Shown here one piece after another: positions 1 through 6,138 of a stretch of DNA of 12,100 nucleotides. Under the pieces are notes generated by a model that saw only the letters and a program-made list of their open reading frames with translations, did no database searches and was not told the origin of the DNA. The DNA lies in contig JBHOQO010000013.1 in assembly GCA_042408925.1 (NCBI GenBank), positions 1 through 12,100 of the forward strand, read 5' to 3'. A program made the translations under genes and the position numbers. This DNA comes from BPIH01 sp042408925. GTDB taxonomy: Bacteria; Chloroflexota; Limnocylindria; Limnocylindrales; CSP1-4. Every line of letters starts with the position of its first letter. The stretch's first letter is position 1.

Positions 1-1536
1 CCCTGGCGCGCCGGGACCGTCGAGGCCGTCGACGACGTCGCCGGAACGATCGACCTCCGCCTGTCACCCGACCGACCCGACCCGCCGGCCCTCATCCCGG
101 AGCAGCCGCGCTCGACGATCCCGCTGGCCGACGCCCTCGGCCGACTCGCCGACGACGTCGCCGCCCGGGGCATCGACGCCGACGGCCGCTTCCGGGCCGC
201 CCGCGACCTCCTCCTCCGCCGCCCGCCCCGGCTCCGGACGGGGCTCGCCGTCGGCCCCCTGCGACGGCCCGGCGAGGACGTCCTCGACGCGGCCCGCCGC
301 CTCGCCGTCGACCTCGACCGCGGAGTCCTCGCCATCCAGGGGCCGCCGGGAACCGGCAAGACCTATACCGGCGCCCGGGTCGTCCTCGCTGCCCTCGAGG
401 CCGGACTCGGGCCGATCGGGGTGACGGCCCAATCGCACCGGGCGATCGGGAACGCCGTCGAGGCGATCGTCGACGCGGCTCGTACAGCCGGACGGCGGCT
501 CCGGATCGTCCAGAAGCGCGACGCCGCCGATGGGGCGTCGGCGCCGGAGGGCGTCGTCGTCGTGACGTCGAACGCCGCCGTCGAGGACGAGTTGGCGGCC
601 GGGGCCGACGTCGTGGCCGGGACGCCGTGGCTCTTCTCCCGGGAGGCGCTCGAGGAGCACTTCGGTCTCCTCGTCGTCGACGAGGCCGGTCAGCTCGCCC
701 TCGCCTCGGTCCTCGCCGCCGGCGGCGCCGCCCGCTCGCTCGTCCTCCTCGGCGACCCCAACCAGCTCCCGCAGGTCAGCCAGGGGCTCCATCCCGAGGG
801 CGCCGACGCCTCCGCCCTCGGCCACCTCCTCGCCGGCCACGGGACCCTCCCCGAGGAGCTCGGCCTCTTCATCGACGAGACCCGCCGGATGCACCCCGAC
901 CTTACGGCCTTCGTCTCGGAACTCTTCTACGAGGGGCGTCTCCGGGCCCACCCGAGCACGTACCGGCAGCGGATCGAGGGGCCGCCGCCCCTCGGGGGGA
1001 CCGGCGTCCGGTTCCTCCCGGTCGAGCACGCGGGGAACGGCCAGCGGTCGCGCGAGGAGGCGTCCTTCGTCGCCGACCTGGTCGAGGACCTCCTCGGACG
1101 AACGTGGATCGCCGAGGACGGCGAGCGCCGACCGATCCGCCTCTCGGACATCGTCGTCGTGGCGCCGTACAACGCCCACGTCGCCGCCGTTGCTGCTGCC
1201 CTCGAGGCTCGCCTCGGGGATCTCGGCTACCCCGAGCCGGCCGCGGCGGCCCGAGGCGTCGTCGGAACCGTCGACAAGTTCCAGGGCCGCGAGGCCGCGG
1301 TCGCCATCTACAGCCTCGCCGCCTCGTCGGCCGAGGAGGCACCGCGGGGGATCGACTTCCTGTTCGATCGGCACCGCCTCAACGTCGCGATCTCCCGGGC
1401 CCGGGCCCTCGCCGTCGTCGTCGGCAGCCCCGAACTCCTCCGGGTCCGGGCCCGGACGGCCGAGCAGATGCGGCTGGCGAGCGCCGTCTGCCGCCTCGTC
1501 GAGCTCGCGACCGGCGAGCTCCCGGTCCTCGGCTGA
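1..1536 (+). CDS. Superfamily 1 DNA2/UPF1-like helicase, C-terminal part (5' end outside window)
   Basis: The frame is open from base 1 and ends at TGA 1534-1536, giving 511 residues of a longer protein. Helicase motifs appear in order: Walker A GPPGTGKT (residues 114-121 of the visible part), motif II DEAG (227-230) in LLVVDEAGQL, motif III LLGDPNQLPQV, motif V GTVDKFQGREA and motif VI RLNVAISRARA near the C-terminus. This is the AAA_11/AAA_12 arrangement of SF1B helicases such as DNA2, UPF1/NAM7 and Sen1, which use ATP to translocate on and unwind DNA or RNA. In bacteria this module often follows a RecB-like nuclease domain (TM0106-type proteins). The missing N-terminus could carry one, but that is inference. 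It converges on the FAD oxidase gene, 49 bp away, with no strong terminator between. The helicase call is firm; the substrate is unknown. Confidence 0.93.
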   Translation, partial: PWRAGTVEAVDDVAGTIDLRLSPDRPDPPALIPEQPRSTIPLADALGRLADDVAARGIDADGRFRAARDLLLRRPPRLRTGLAVGPLRRPGEDVLDAARRLAVDLDRGVLAIQGPPGTGKTYTGARVVLAALEAGLGPIGVTAQSHRAIGNAVEAIVDAARTAGRRLRIVQKRDAADGASAPEGVVVVTSNAAVEDELAAGADVVAGTPWLFSREALEEHFGLLVVDEAGQLALASVLAAGGAARSLVLLGDPNQLPQVSQGLHPEGADASALGHLLAGHGTLPEELGLFIDETRRMHPDLTAFVSELFYEGRLRAHPSTYRQRIEGPPPLGGTGVRFLPVEHAGNGQRSREEASFVADLVEDLLGRTWIAEDGERRPIRLSDIVVVAPYNAHVAAVAAALEARLGDLGYPEPAAAARGVVGTVDKFQGREAAVAIYSLAASSAEEAPRGIDFLFDRHRLNVAISRARALAVVVGSPELLRVRARTAEQMRLASAVCRLVELATGELPVLG

Positions 1537-1585
1537 CGGGTCGAACCGCCGCGACCGAGGATCCAGGGACGCCCGAGCCGAGCGC

Positions 1586-2824
1586 TCAGCCGGCGACGCC
1601 CGGTACGCCGAACCGTTCCGCGGCGAGGGCCGCCGGGATCGCCGGTTCGCGGCCGAGGATCGCCTCGGCAACGAGCCGTGCCGAGGCCGGCCCCGTCGAG
1701 ATCCCCCACGGCCCGTGGCCGGCAGCGATGTAGAGGCCCGCGAGCCCCGGGATCCCGCCGAGGAGCGGCCGCCCGTCGGCCGAGATCGGGCGGGCGCAGA
1801 CCCGCGTTCCGGAGATCTCGGCGAAGCGGAGCGCCGGCACGAACCGCGCCGCGCGACGCCGCAGATCTCCGGACCAGGCGATCGGATCGGGCTGGCGCGG
1901 CAGAAACGTCGAGCCGAGACTGGTCGTCCCGGCCGCCGTCACGAGGCTGAAGGCGACCGCGCGGTCCGGGGCGTCGGCCCCGGACCCAGCGCCCGTCGGC
2001 GAAGCGGCCGACGCCGCTCCCGAGCCACCGGCAGCGAGCCTCCCGCGGTCCCCTTGGCCCCTCCCCCGGCCCGCCGCTCCGGGCGCCGCCACCGCCGGGA
2101 TCCCGGCCTCCTCGAGGACGTGGACCGGCGGCCGCCGGAGTTCGACCTCGAGGACGACGCCCCAGAGCGACCGGATCGGCCGCCACCGCCCCGTCGGATC
2201 GACGAGGGCCGACGAGAGCGGCCCGGCGGCGACGAGGACGGCCCCGCAGGCGACCCGTCCCACGTCGGCGAGGGCGACCCCGAGGAGGCGCTCACCCCGG
2301 AGATCGAGCCAGGGGCGGGCCGCCGTGCCGATGGCGATCCTGACCCCGCGCCGTTCGGCGAGTCGCGCGAAGGCCTGGGTCGCCGCGGCCGGGGGAACCG
2401 GGTGGCCCGTCGCGACCCGGCAGGCCCAAACGCCCGGGGCGAGGGCCGGCTCGAGCCGCCTCGCCTCCGTCGGATCGAGGATCTCCACGGCCGATCGGGC
2501 GCCGCTCCGGCGGATCGTCGCGGCTTCCGCCTCGACCGGGGCGGCATCCCGGGCGACGAGGAGGAGGCCGGCCGGCTCGTCGGGCCAGCTGAAGCCGACG
2601 TCGGCCGCGGCGAGCGCCCGATACTCGCGGATGGTGTCCCGGTAAAGGGGAGCGAGGGCTCGATCGAACGGCTGCTGCACGACCCCCGAGTTGCGACCGG
2701 AGGCGCCGGCAGCGATCGCGTCCCGCTCGACGAGGAGGACCGAGGCCCCGCCCTCGGCGAGGAACGCCGCGGCGGCCGTGCCGACGATCCCGCCGCCGAG
2801 GACGACGACGTCCGGACTGCGCAC
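1586..2824 (-). CDS. FAD-dependent oxidoreductase (DAO family, glycine/sarcosine/D-amino-acid oxidase-like)
   Basis: 412 residues. The N-terminus carries a Rossmann dinucleotide-binding motif, VVVLGGGIVGTAAAAF (residues 6-21), and the acidic ribose-binding residue in LLVERD (E33). SGRNSG (42-47) follows, as in DAO-fold flavoproteins. Near the C-terminus, YIAAGHGPWGISTGP (365-379) closes the FAD site. Such enzymes oxidise amines or amino acids to imines and pass electrons to oxygen or a quinone; the substrate cannot be read here. Residues about 248-288 are a Gly/Ala/Ser-rich low-complexity insert between strands of the substrate domain. The start is GTG 2824-2822: the next in-frame codons upstream are two sense codons and then the TGA of the preceding lipoprotein gene, so no earlier start exists. 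No Shine-Dalgarno sequence is visible and the gap is 6 bp, which suggests translational coupling to the lipoprotein gene. Confidence 0.88.
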   Translation of the reverse strand: MRSPDVVVLGGGIVGTAAAAFLAEGGASVLLVERDAIAAGASGRNSGVVQQPFDRALAPLYRDTIREYRALAAADVGFSWPDEPAGLLLVARDAAPVEAEAATIRRSGARSAVEILDPTEARRLEPALAPGVWACRVATGHPVPPAAATQAFARLAERRGVRIAIGTAARPWLDLRGERLLGVALADVGRVACGAVLVAAGPLSSALVDPTGRWRPIRSLWGVVLEVELRRPPVHVLEEAGIPAVAAPGAAGRGRGQGDRGRLAAGGSGAASAASPTGAGSGADAPDRAVAFSLVTAAGTTSLGSTFLPRQPDPIAWSGDLRRRAARFVPALRFAEISGTRVCARPISADGRPLLGGIPGLAGLYIAAGHGPWGISTGPASARLVAEAILGREPAIPAALAAERFGVPGVAG

Positions 2825-2830
2825 TGCAGG

Positions 2831-3220
2831 TCAGCGCTGACAATCGGCCATGGTCGACAGCTGGGTTCCATCGGTGTCGACCATGACGACGCTCACGCCC
2901 GTGGCGCCGTACTTCTCGAGGATCTGCTTGACGTTCGCGCACATGAAGAGCTTGGCGCCGCCAGGCCCGAAGCCCTTGACGAGCGTGATCGTCAGGGTGT
3001 CGTCCTCGACCGTTCCCTTGACCATCGAGGTCCCGAAGGCGGCCTGCGTCTCGGCGATGATGGCGTCCCAGTTCGGCCCTCCGCCGGCCCCGCCGCCGCC
3101 CGAGGCCTGGCCGCCGCAACCGGCGGCCAGAAACGCAATGCCGACGACCGCCGCGACCCCCCGCCCGACGATGCGGCGTCGACCCGATGCCCCCCGCCCG
3201 CTCGGCGTGTTCGGACGCAT
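2831..3220 (-). CDS. Small putative lipoprotein of unknown function
   Basis: 129 residues. The N-terminus is Arg-rich (GRRRIVGRG, 13-21), followed by a hydrophobic stretch ending in the lipobox LAAGC with the lipidated cysteine at C35. A Gly-rich linker (about 36-49) leads to a mature domain of about 80 residues with two cysteines, C94 and C127, that could form a disulfide outside the membrane. The domain has an acidic/Thr strand (VEDDTLTITLV) and a segment KQILEKYGATGVSVVMV. I do not recognise the family. ATG 3220-3218 is supported by a GGAGGA Shine-Dalgarno sequence (3231-3226) 5 nt upstream. The paired arginines resemble a Tat signal but lack the consensus, so Sec export is equally likely. 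It stands directly before the FAD oxidase gene and in the same frame, and is probably cotranscribed with it. Export and lipidation are well supported; function is unknown. Confidence 0.8.
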   Translation of the reverse strand: MRPNTPSGRGASGRRRIVGRGVAAVVGIAFLAAGCGGQASGGGGAGGGPNWDAIIAETQAAFGTSMVKGTVEDDTLTITLVKGFGPGGAKLFMCANVKQILEKYGATGVSVVMVDTDGTQLSTMADCQR

Positions 3221-3237
3221 GCCTCTCCTCCACCCGT

Positions 3238-3285
3238 GGACGGTGCCGAACCGGGGACGGGCACCGTCCGGATGGCGGGATGATA
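3238..3285 (-). promoter_or_regulatory. Leader of lipoprotein gene: perfect 10-bp inverted repeat plus -10-like box
   Basis: GGACGGTGCC (3238-3247) and GGCACCGTCC (3260-3269) are perfect inverted repeats with a 12-bp spacer. They end 17 bp before the lipoprotein start codon and just upstream of its Shine-Dalgarno sequence. On the minus strand a TATCAT box (3285-3280) precedes the repeat. Transcription from it would start near 3273, which would put the hairpin at the very 5' end of the mRNA, or make the repeat an operator at the start site. No convincing -35 sits 16-18 bp upstream. The repeat is certain; its role (operator, mRNA-stabilising stem, or terminator for readthrough from the aminotransferase gene) is inference. 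Confidence 0.5.
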
Positions 3286-3345
3286 GTCGGTCCGCCGCTG
3301 CCGCGAGCGGTCGGATGAAGCGGACCGCCGGTCGCGCCGGCCGGC

Positions 3346-3371
3346 GCCGCCTCGACGGCCCGTCAGGCGGC
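3346..3371 (-). terminator. Terminator-like hairpin after aminotransferase gene
   Basis: Two bases after the TAA of the aminotransferase gene, the arms GCCGCCT (3346-3352) and AGGCGGC (3365-3371) pair perfectly. An inner GACG/CGTC pair extends the stem, with one bulged base and a 3-nt loop. No U-tract follows on the minus strand, so it would be a U-less terminator, or a 3'-end stability element as is common in high-GC genomes. It suggests that the aminotransferase transcript ends here, before the lipoprotein gene. Confidence 0.45.
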
Positions 3372-3373
3372 CC

Positions 3374-4648
3374 TTAGACGGCCCGGGCGATCCGTCCGAC
3401 GGCCGCGAGGAAGCGGTCGACCTCGGTCTCGGTGTTGTAGTGGACGAGCCCCGCCCGCAGGACCCCGCCGCCCTCGGCGAGGCCGAGGCGCTCGATGAGG
3501 GCCCGGGCGTAGAAGTCGCCGTCCCAGGTCGCGATCCCCTCGCGACCGAGGGTCTCGGCGGCCGCCCGCGGGTGCACGCCGGCAATCGTGATCGCCGCGG
3601 TCGGCGCCCGCTCGGTCAGCCGTGCCCGATCGGAGATCCCGTAGATCCGGACGCCCGGGGTCGCCGAAAGGCCGTCGAGGAGCCGCCCAAAGAGACCGAT
3701 CTCGTAGCTCCGGATCGCTCGCATCCCGGCCACGATCTCGCGGCGCCGCTCGCGCCCGGCCGGGCCACCGGCGACCGCCCCGCTCGGCGCCGGGTCGCCG
3801 AAGGTCCGCCCGAGCCAGGCGATGTACTCGACGGCGGCACCGGTCCCGACGATCCCCTCGAAGTTCGGCGTCCCCGTCTCCCAGCGGTCGTGGGCCGGAC
3901 GGACCTTGTAGGCGGGGAGTCGATCGAGGTGCTCGAGCTTTCCATAGAGGACCCCGACGTGGGGGCCGAAGAACTTGTACGCCGAGCAGACGAGGAAGTC
4001 GGCATCGAGGTCGACGACGTCGATCGGTCCGTGGGGCGCCCAGTGGACGGCATCGACGTAGGCGAGCGCTCCGACGGCGTGGGCCCGACGGACGATCTCG
4101 GCGACGGGGTTCACGGTCCCGATGGCGTTGCTCGCGTACCCGACGGCGACGACCCGAGTCCGCTCCCCGAGGACGGCATCGAGGCCCTCGAGGTCGAGGG
4201 TCCCGTCCTCGGGGTGGATGCCGACGGTCCGGACGACGAGGTCCCGGTCGGCCGCCGCCAGCCGCCAGGGCGAGACGTTCGCCTCGTGGTCGAGGACGGT
4301 CACGACGATCTCGTCGCCGGGCCGGAGGCTCGCCGCGATCGAGCGGCTGACGTGGAAGGTCAGCGTCGTCATGTTCGGCCCGAACTTAATCGTCTCCGCC
4401 GACGGCGCGCCGAGGAAGTCGGCGACGGCAGCCCGTGCCTCGGCGACGAGGGCGTCGCTCCGCTCGCTCGTCGGGAAGGCGCCACCGCTGTTCGCGTTTG
4501 CCGTCCGGTAGTAGTCGACGACGGCGTCGACGACGGCGTCGACGACTTGGGTCCCACCGGGACCGTCGAGGTAGACGTAGGGTCGCCCGGCGTGCTCGCG
4601 GGCGAGGGAAGGAAACCGGGCACGGACGGCGTCGACGTCGATCGGCAT
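3374..4648 (-). CDS. Class V aminotransferase, cysteine desulfurase-like (VC1184-type subfamily)
   Basis: 424 residues, full length for fold-type I PLP enzymes of the NifS/SufS class. The PLP lysine is K225 in VCSAYKFFGPHVG. D199 and H202 in AYVDAVHWAPH are the usual cofactor-ring residues, and DHEAN (120-124) and RWETGTPNFE (255-264) are typical of the group. R398 in LRAGLVHYNT fits the substrate-carboxylate arginine. The loop where true desulfurases carry the catalytic cysteine reads WDGDFYARAL (375-384) with no Cys; the only cysteine in the protein is C221, beside the PLP lysine. This matches the subfamily annotated as cysteine desulfurase-like, whose substrate is unsettled. Sulfur transfer by a persulfide is therefore unlikely, and a PLP lyase or aminotransferase acting on an amino acid is more plausible. 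The start ATG 4648-4646 has GGAGAG 7 nt upstream. A 12-bp near-tandem repeat encodes VVDAVVDAVVD at residues 36-46. Confidence 0.9.
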   Translation of the reverse strand: MPIDVDAVRARFPSLAREHAGRPYVYLDGPGGTQVVDAVVDAVVDYYRTANANSGGAFPTSERSDALVAEARAAVADFLGAPSAETIKFGPNMTTLTFHVSRSIAASLRPGDEIVVTVLDHEANVSPWRLAAADRDLVVRTVGIHPEDGTLDLEGLDAVLGERTRVVAVGYASNAIGTVNPVAEIVRRAHAVGALAYVDAVHWAPHGPIDVVDLDADFLVCSAYKFFGPHVGVLYGKLEHLDRLPAYKVRPAHDRWETGTPNFEGIVGTGAAVEYIAWLGRTFGDPAPSGAVAGGPAGRERRREIVAGMRAIRSYEIGLFGRLLDGLSATPGVRIYGISDRARLTERAPTAAITIAGVHPRAAAETLGREGIATWDGDFYARALIERLGLAEGGGVLRAGLVHYNTETEVDRFLAAVGRIARAV

Positions 4649-4655
4649 GGCGCGG

Positions 4656-4661
4656 CTCTCC
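4656..4661 (-). promoter_or_regulatory. Shine-Dalgarno site of aminotransferase gene
   Basis: GGAGAG on the minus strand lies 7 nt before ATG 4648-4646 and supports that start. Confidence 0.6.
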
Positions 4662-4741
4662 AGACTAGCGGTGCGTCGGGGTGCTCACCCGACCCGACGA
4701 CGATGATGCCCGATCACCGCGCCTTCGACCAGGCCGACCCA

Positions 4742-4758
4742 CGCCGCGGTCCGCGGCG
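4742..4758. repeat. 17-bp perfect palindrome downstream of yceI
   Basis: CGCCGCGG (4742-4749), one T, then CCGCGGCG (4751-4758). As RNA it can form a 6-bp all-GC stem with a 5-nt loop. It lies 38 bp past the yceI stop codon and about 95 bp before the aminotransferase start. It may therefore be the yceI terminator (without U-tract) or a protein-binding palindrome upstream of the aminotransferase gene. Short GC palindromes are frequent in DNA of this composition, so chance is possible. Confidence 0.35.
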
Positions 4759-4796
4759 GCCCCGGGGAGCGACGCCGCCGTGCCCGGACACGAGCG

Positions 4797-5351
4797 TCAG
4801 GCCGCTTGCCCTACCTCGCCGGCCTGCTCCTCGGCCGCGACCTCGAACTCGATCCGAATCTCCTTGCCGACGAGCCAGCCGCCGGCCTCGAGGGCCACGT
4901 TCCAGGTCAGCCCCCAGTCCTCGCGGTTGATCTTCGTCGAGCCCGAGAAGCCGACCCGCCGGGCGCCCTGCATCGAGCGGTAGAAGCCGAGGACCGTGAC
5001 GTCGAGCTCGACCGCTCGGGTCACGCCCTTGATCGTCAGGTCGCCGACGACCCGATACGACGAATCATCGCGACGCTCGATCGCCGTCGAGCGGAAGGTG
5101 ATCTCGGGATGGTTCGCGACATCGAAGAAGTCGGGCGAGCGGAGGTGCTCATCCCGGGCCGCGACCCCGGTGTCGATGCTCGCCGCCTTGATCGTGACCT
5201 CGGCCTGCGAGCGGGTCGGGTCGTCCTCGTCGAGGACGAGCCGCCCGGCGACGTCGGTGAACTTGCCCCGGACGCGGGTCACCATCATGTGCGTCGCGGT
5301 GAACAGGACGTCGGTGTGGGCGGGATCGATGGCCCAGGTGGTCGTCGGCAT
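4797..5351 (-). CDS. yceI: YceI family protein (polyisoprenoid-binding lipocalin-like fold)
   Basis: 184 residues. It starts with the family opening TTTWAIDPAHTDVLFTATHMMVTRVRG in broken form: WAIDPAHT (6-13) and MVTRVRGKF (23-31). DEHLRSPDFFDVANHPEITF follows, with the hallmark NHPEITFRS at 80-88. GDLTIKGVTR is at 103-112 and INREDWGL at 141-148. YceI proteins are 8-stranded barrels that bind long isoprenoid chains such as quinones or polyprenols, and are often tied to oxidative, acid or quinone stress. There is no signal peptide, so this form is probably cytoplasmic, unlike E. coli YceI. A longer frame reaches 5411, but a GGAGGT site 5 nt before ATG 5351 and the family N-terminus fix the shorter start. 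The longer version would also run through the operator and downstream of the predicted transcription start. It is divergent from marR, which probably represses it. Confidence 0.92.
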   Translation of the reverse strand: MPTTTWAIDPAHTDVLFTATHMMVTRVRGKFTDVAGRLVLDEDDPTRSQAEVTIKAASIDTGVAARDEHLRSPDFFDVANHPEITFRSTAIERRDDSSYRVVGDLTIKGVTRAVELDVTVLGFYRSMQGARRVGFSGSTKINREDWGLTWNVALEAGGWLVGKEIRIEFEVAAEEQAGEVGQAA

Positions 5352-5356
5352 GAGAC

Positions 5357-5362
5357 ACCTCC
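5357..5362 (-). promoter_or_regulatory. Shine-Dalgarno site of yceI
   Basis: GGAGGT on the minus strand, 5 nt before ATG 5351-5349. It decides for this start over the in-frame upstream start at 5411. Confidence 0.75.
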
Positions 5363-5392
5363 GTGCAGGGGCCGGCCGGAGCGGGCGGCCGT

Positions 5393-5418
5393 CATGTAGT
5401 TGCACGAGCAACTATATG
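5393..5418. promoter_or_regulatory. Palindromic operator, probable MarR binding site
   Basis: The core TAGTTGC-acga-GCAACTA (5397-5414) has perfect 7-bp arms around 4 bp. The symmetry extends outward through one mismatched pair to CAT/ATG, covering 5393-5418. It is AT-richer than its surroundings and lies in the divergent yceI/marR region. A palindrome of about 18 bp with this arm spacing is what dimeric MarR proteins bind. It covers the yceI -10 box and predicted start point, so binding should block yceI transcription. Assignment to the adjacent MarR protein is inferred from position. Confidence 0.72.
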
Positions 5419-5439
5419 AGAGCACTGTTGCGGCGTCAA
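5411..5439 (-). promoter_or_regulatory. Sigma70-type promoter of yceI
   Basis: On the minus strand TTGACG (5439-5434) and TATAGT (5416-5411) are separated by exactly 17 bp, close to the consensus for a housekeeping promoter. Transcription would begin near 5404, leaving a leader of about 50 nt with the GGAGGT site. The -10 box shares bases with the palindrome. Confidence 0.7.
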
Positions 5440-5457
5440 CCGACCAGGTCCCGGGGG

Positions 5458-5463
5458 TATGAT
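5458..5463 (+). promoter_or_regulatory. -10 box suggesting a leaderless marR transcript
   Basis: TATGAT ends 9 bp before the marR ATG at 5473, and no Shine-Dalgarno sequence lies between. Transcription from this box would begin at or within a few bases of the start codon, the arrangement of leaderless mRNAs. No good -35 is visible at 16-18 bp spacing, which weakens the call. Confidence 0.4.
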
Positions 5464-5472
5464 CGGGCCGGC

Positions 5473-6138
5473 ATGGCACCGAGCGACGCCGTTCCCGTCC
5501 ATCCCCGCGCCGCCGACGCCCGCTCCGGCCCCGAGCCGGTCGCGAACGAGGCCGCGCCGCCCGCGCCAGCCGGCGGGCTCACCGCCGACGACCCGCGCCT
5601 CGGGGCGTGGCGCTCGTTCCTCGAGGCGCACGCCCGACTCGCCCGGCGGCTCGACGACGAGCTCCGGGCCGGTCACGGGGTCTCGCTGGCGGAATACGAC
5701 GCCCTCCTCCAGCTCGCCCGCGCCCCGGGTCGCCGGCTCCGCATGAACCAGCTCGCCGATCGGGTGATTCTGAGCCGGAGCGGGATCACGCGCCTCGTCG
5801 ACCGGCTCGAGGCGGCTGGGCTCGTGACCCGGGTCAGTTGCCCGACGGACGCCCGCGGCGCCGAGGCCGTCCTCACCGACGCCGGCCTCGAACGGCTTCG
5901 CGCCGCCGCGCGGACCCACCTCGCGGGGATCGAGCGCTACTTCGTCGACGTCGTCGACCCGGCCGATCTGCCGACGATCGAGCGGGCCCTCGGGGCCGTC
6001 GCCCGGCGCGCCTGCCCGGGCGGCGGACCCCCGGACGCCGGCTCGACGGACGAACTCGACGACCCCGAGGCCGAGGCGGATCGTCCGATGCTCGCGCCGG
6101 GATGCCGCTCGCCGCGGAACCCGACCGGGTCGCCCTGA
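5473..6138 (+). CDS. MarR family transcriptional regulator
   Basis: 221 residues. The winged helix-turn-helix spans about 55-155: LRMNQLADRVILSRSGITRLVDRLEAAGLVTR (89-120, given here as helices 3-4 and the recognition helix SRSGITRLVDRL) and a wing with CPTDARGAEAVLT (123-135). MarR dimers bind short palindromes and are released by phenolics, quinones or oxidants. The gene is divergent from yceI with a palindrome between them, so it likely controls yceI. The core is flanked by an Ala/Pro-rich N-terminal extension of about 40 residues and an acidic C-terminal tail (about 185-221), both unusual for the roughly 140-160-residue family. C123 in the wing, C181 and C211 could be redox sensors, but this is speculation. 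ATG 5473 is the first start after the operator. An in-frame ATG at 5416 lies inside the operator and is rejected. The 3' end overlaps the next gene by 37 bp. Confidence 0.9.
   Translation: MAPSDAVPVHPRAADARSGPEPVANEAAPPAPAGGLTADDPRLGAWRSFLEAHARLARRLDDELRAGHGVSLAEYDALLQLARAPGRRLRMNQLADRVILSRSGITRLVDRLEAAGLVTRVSCPTDARGAEAVLTDAGLERLRAAARTHLAGIERYFVDVVDPADLPTIERALGAVARRACPGGGPPDAGSTDELDDPEAEADRPMLAPGCRSPRNPTGSP

Noticed and set aside
1526..1561. Terminator between the helicase and FAD oxidase genes
   Set aside because: The arms TCCTCGG/CCGAGGA are 22 nt apart, partly inside the helicase gene and compete with other pairings; there is no U-tract.
64..1671. 535-residue minus-strand frame opposite the helicase
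   Set aside because: It is antisense to clear helicase motifs and has only charged low-complexity sequence.
1190..3283. 697-residue plus-strand open frame
   Set aside because: It overlaps the helicase in another frame and the FAD oxidase and lipoprotein genes antisense. It is Arg/Pro/Ser-rich and has no domain.
3374..4648. Naming the gene sufS or iscS
   Set aside because: The catalytic cysteine loop lacks cysteine and no Fe-S assembly genes are nearby.
5352..5411. Longer YceI start at 5411
   Set aside because: It would add residues absent from the family, run through the operator and lie mostly upstream of the predicted transcription start. A strong Shine-Dalgarno site precedes ATG 5351.
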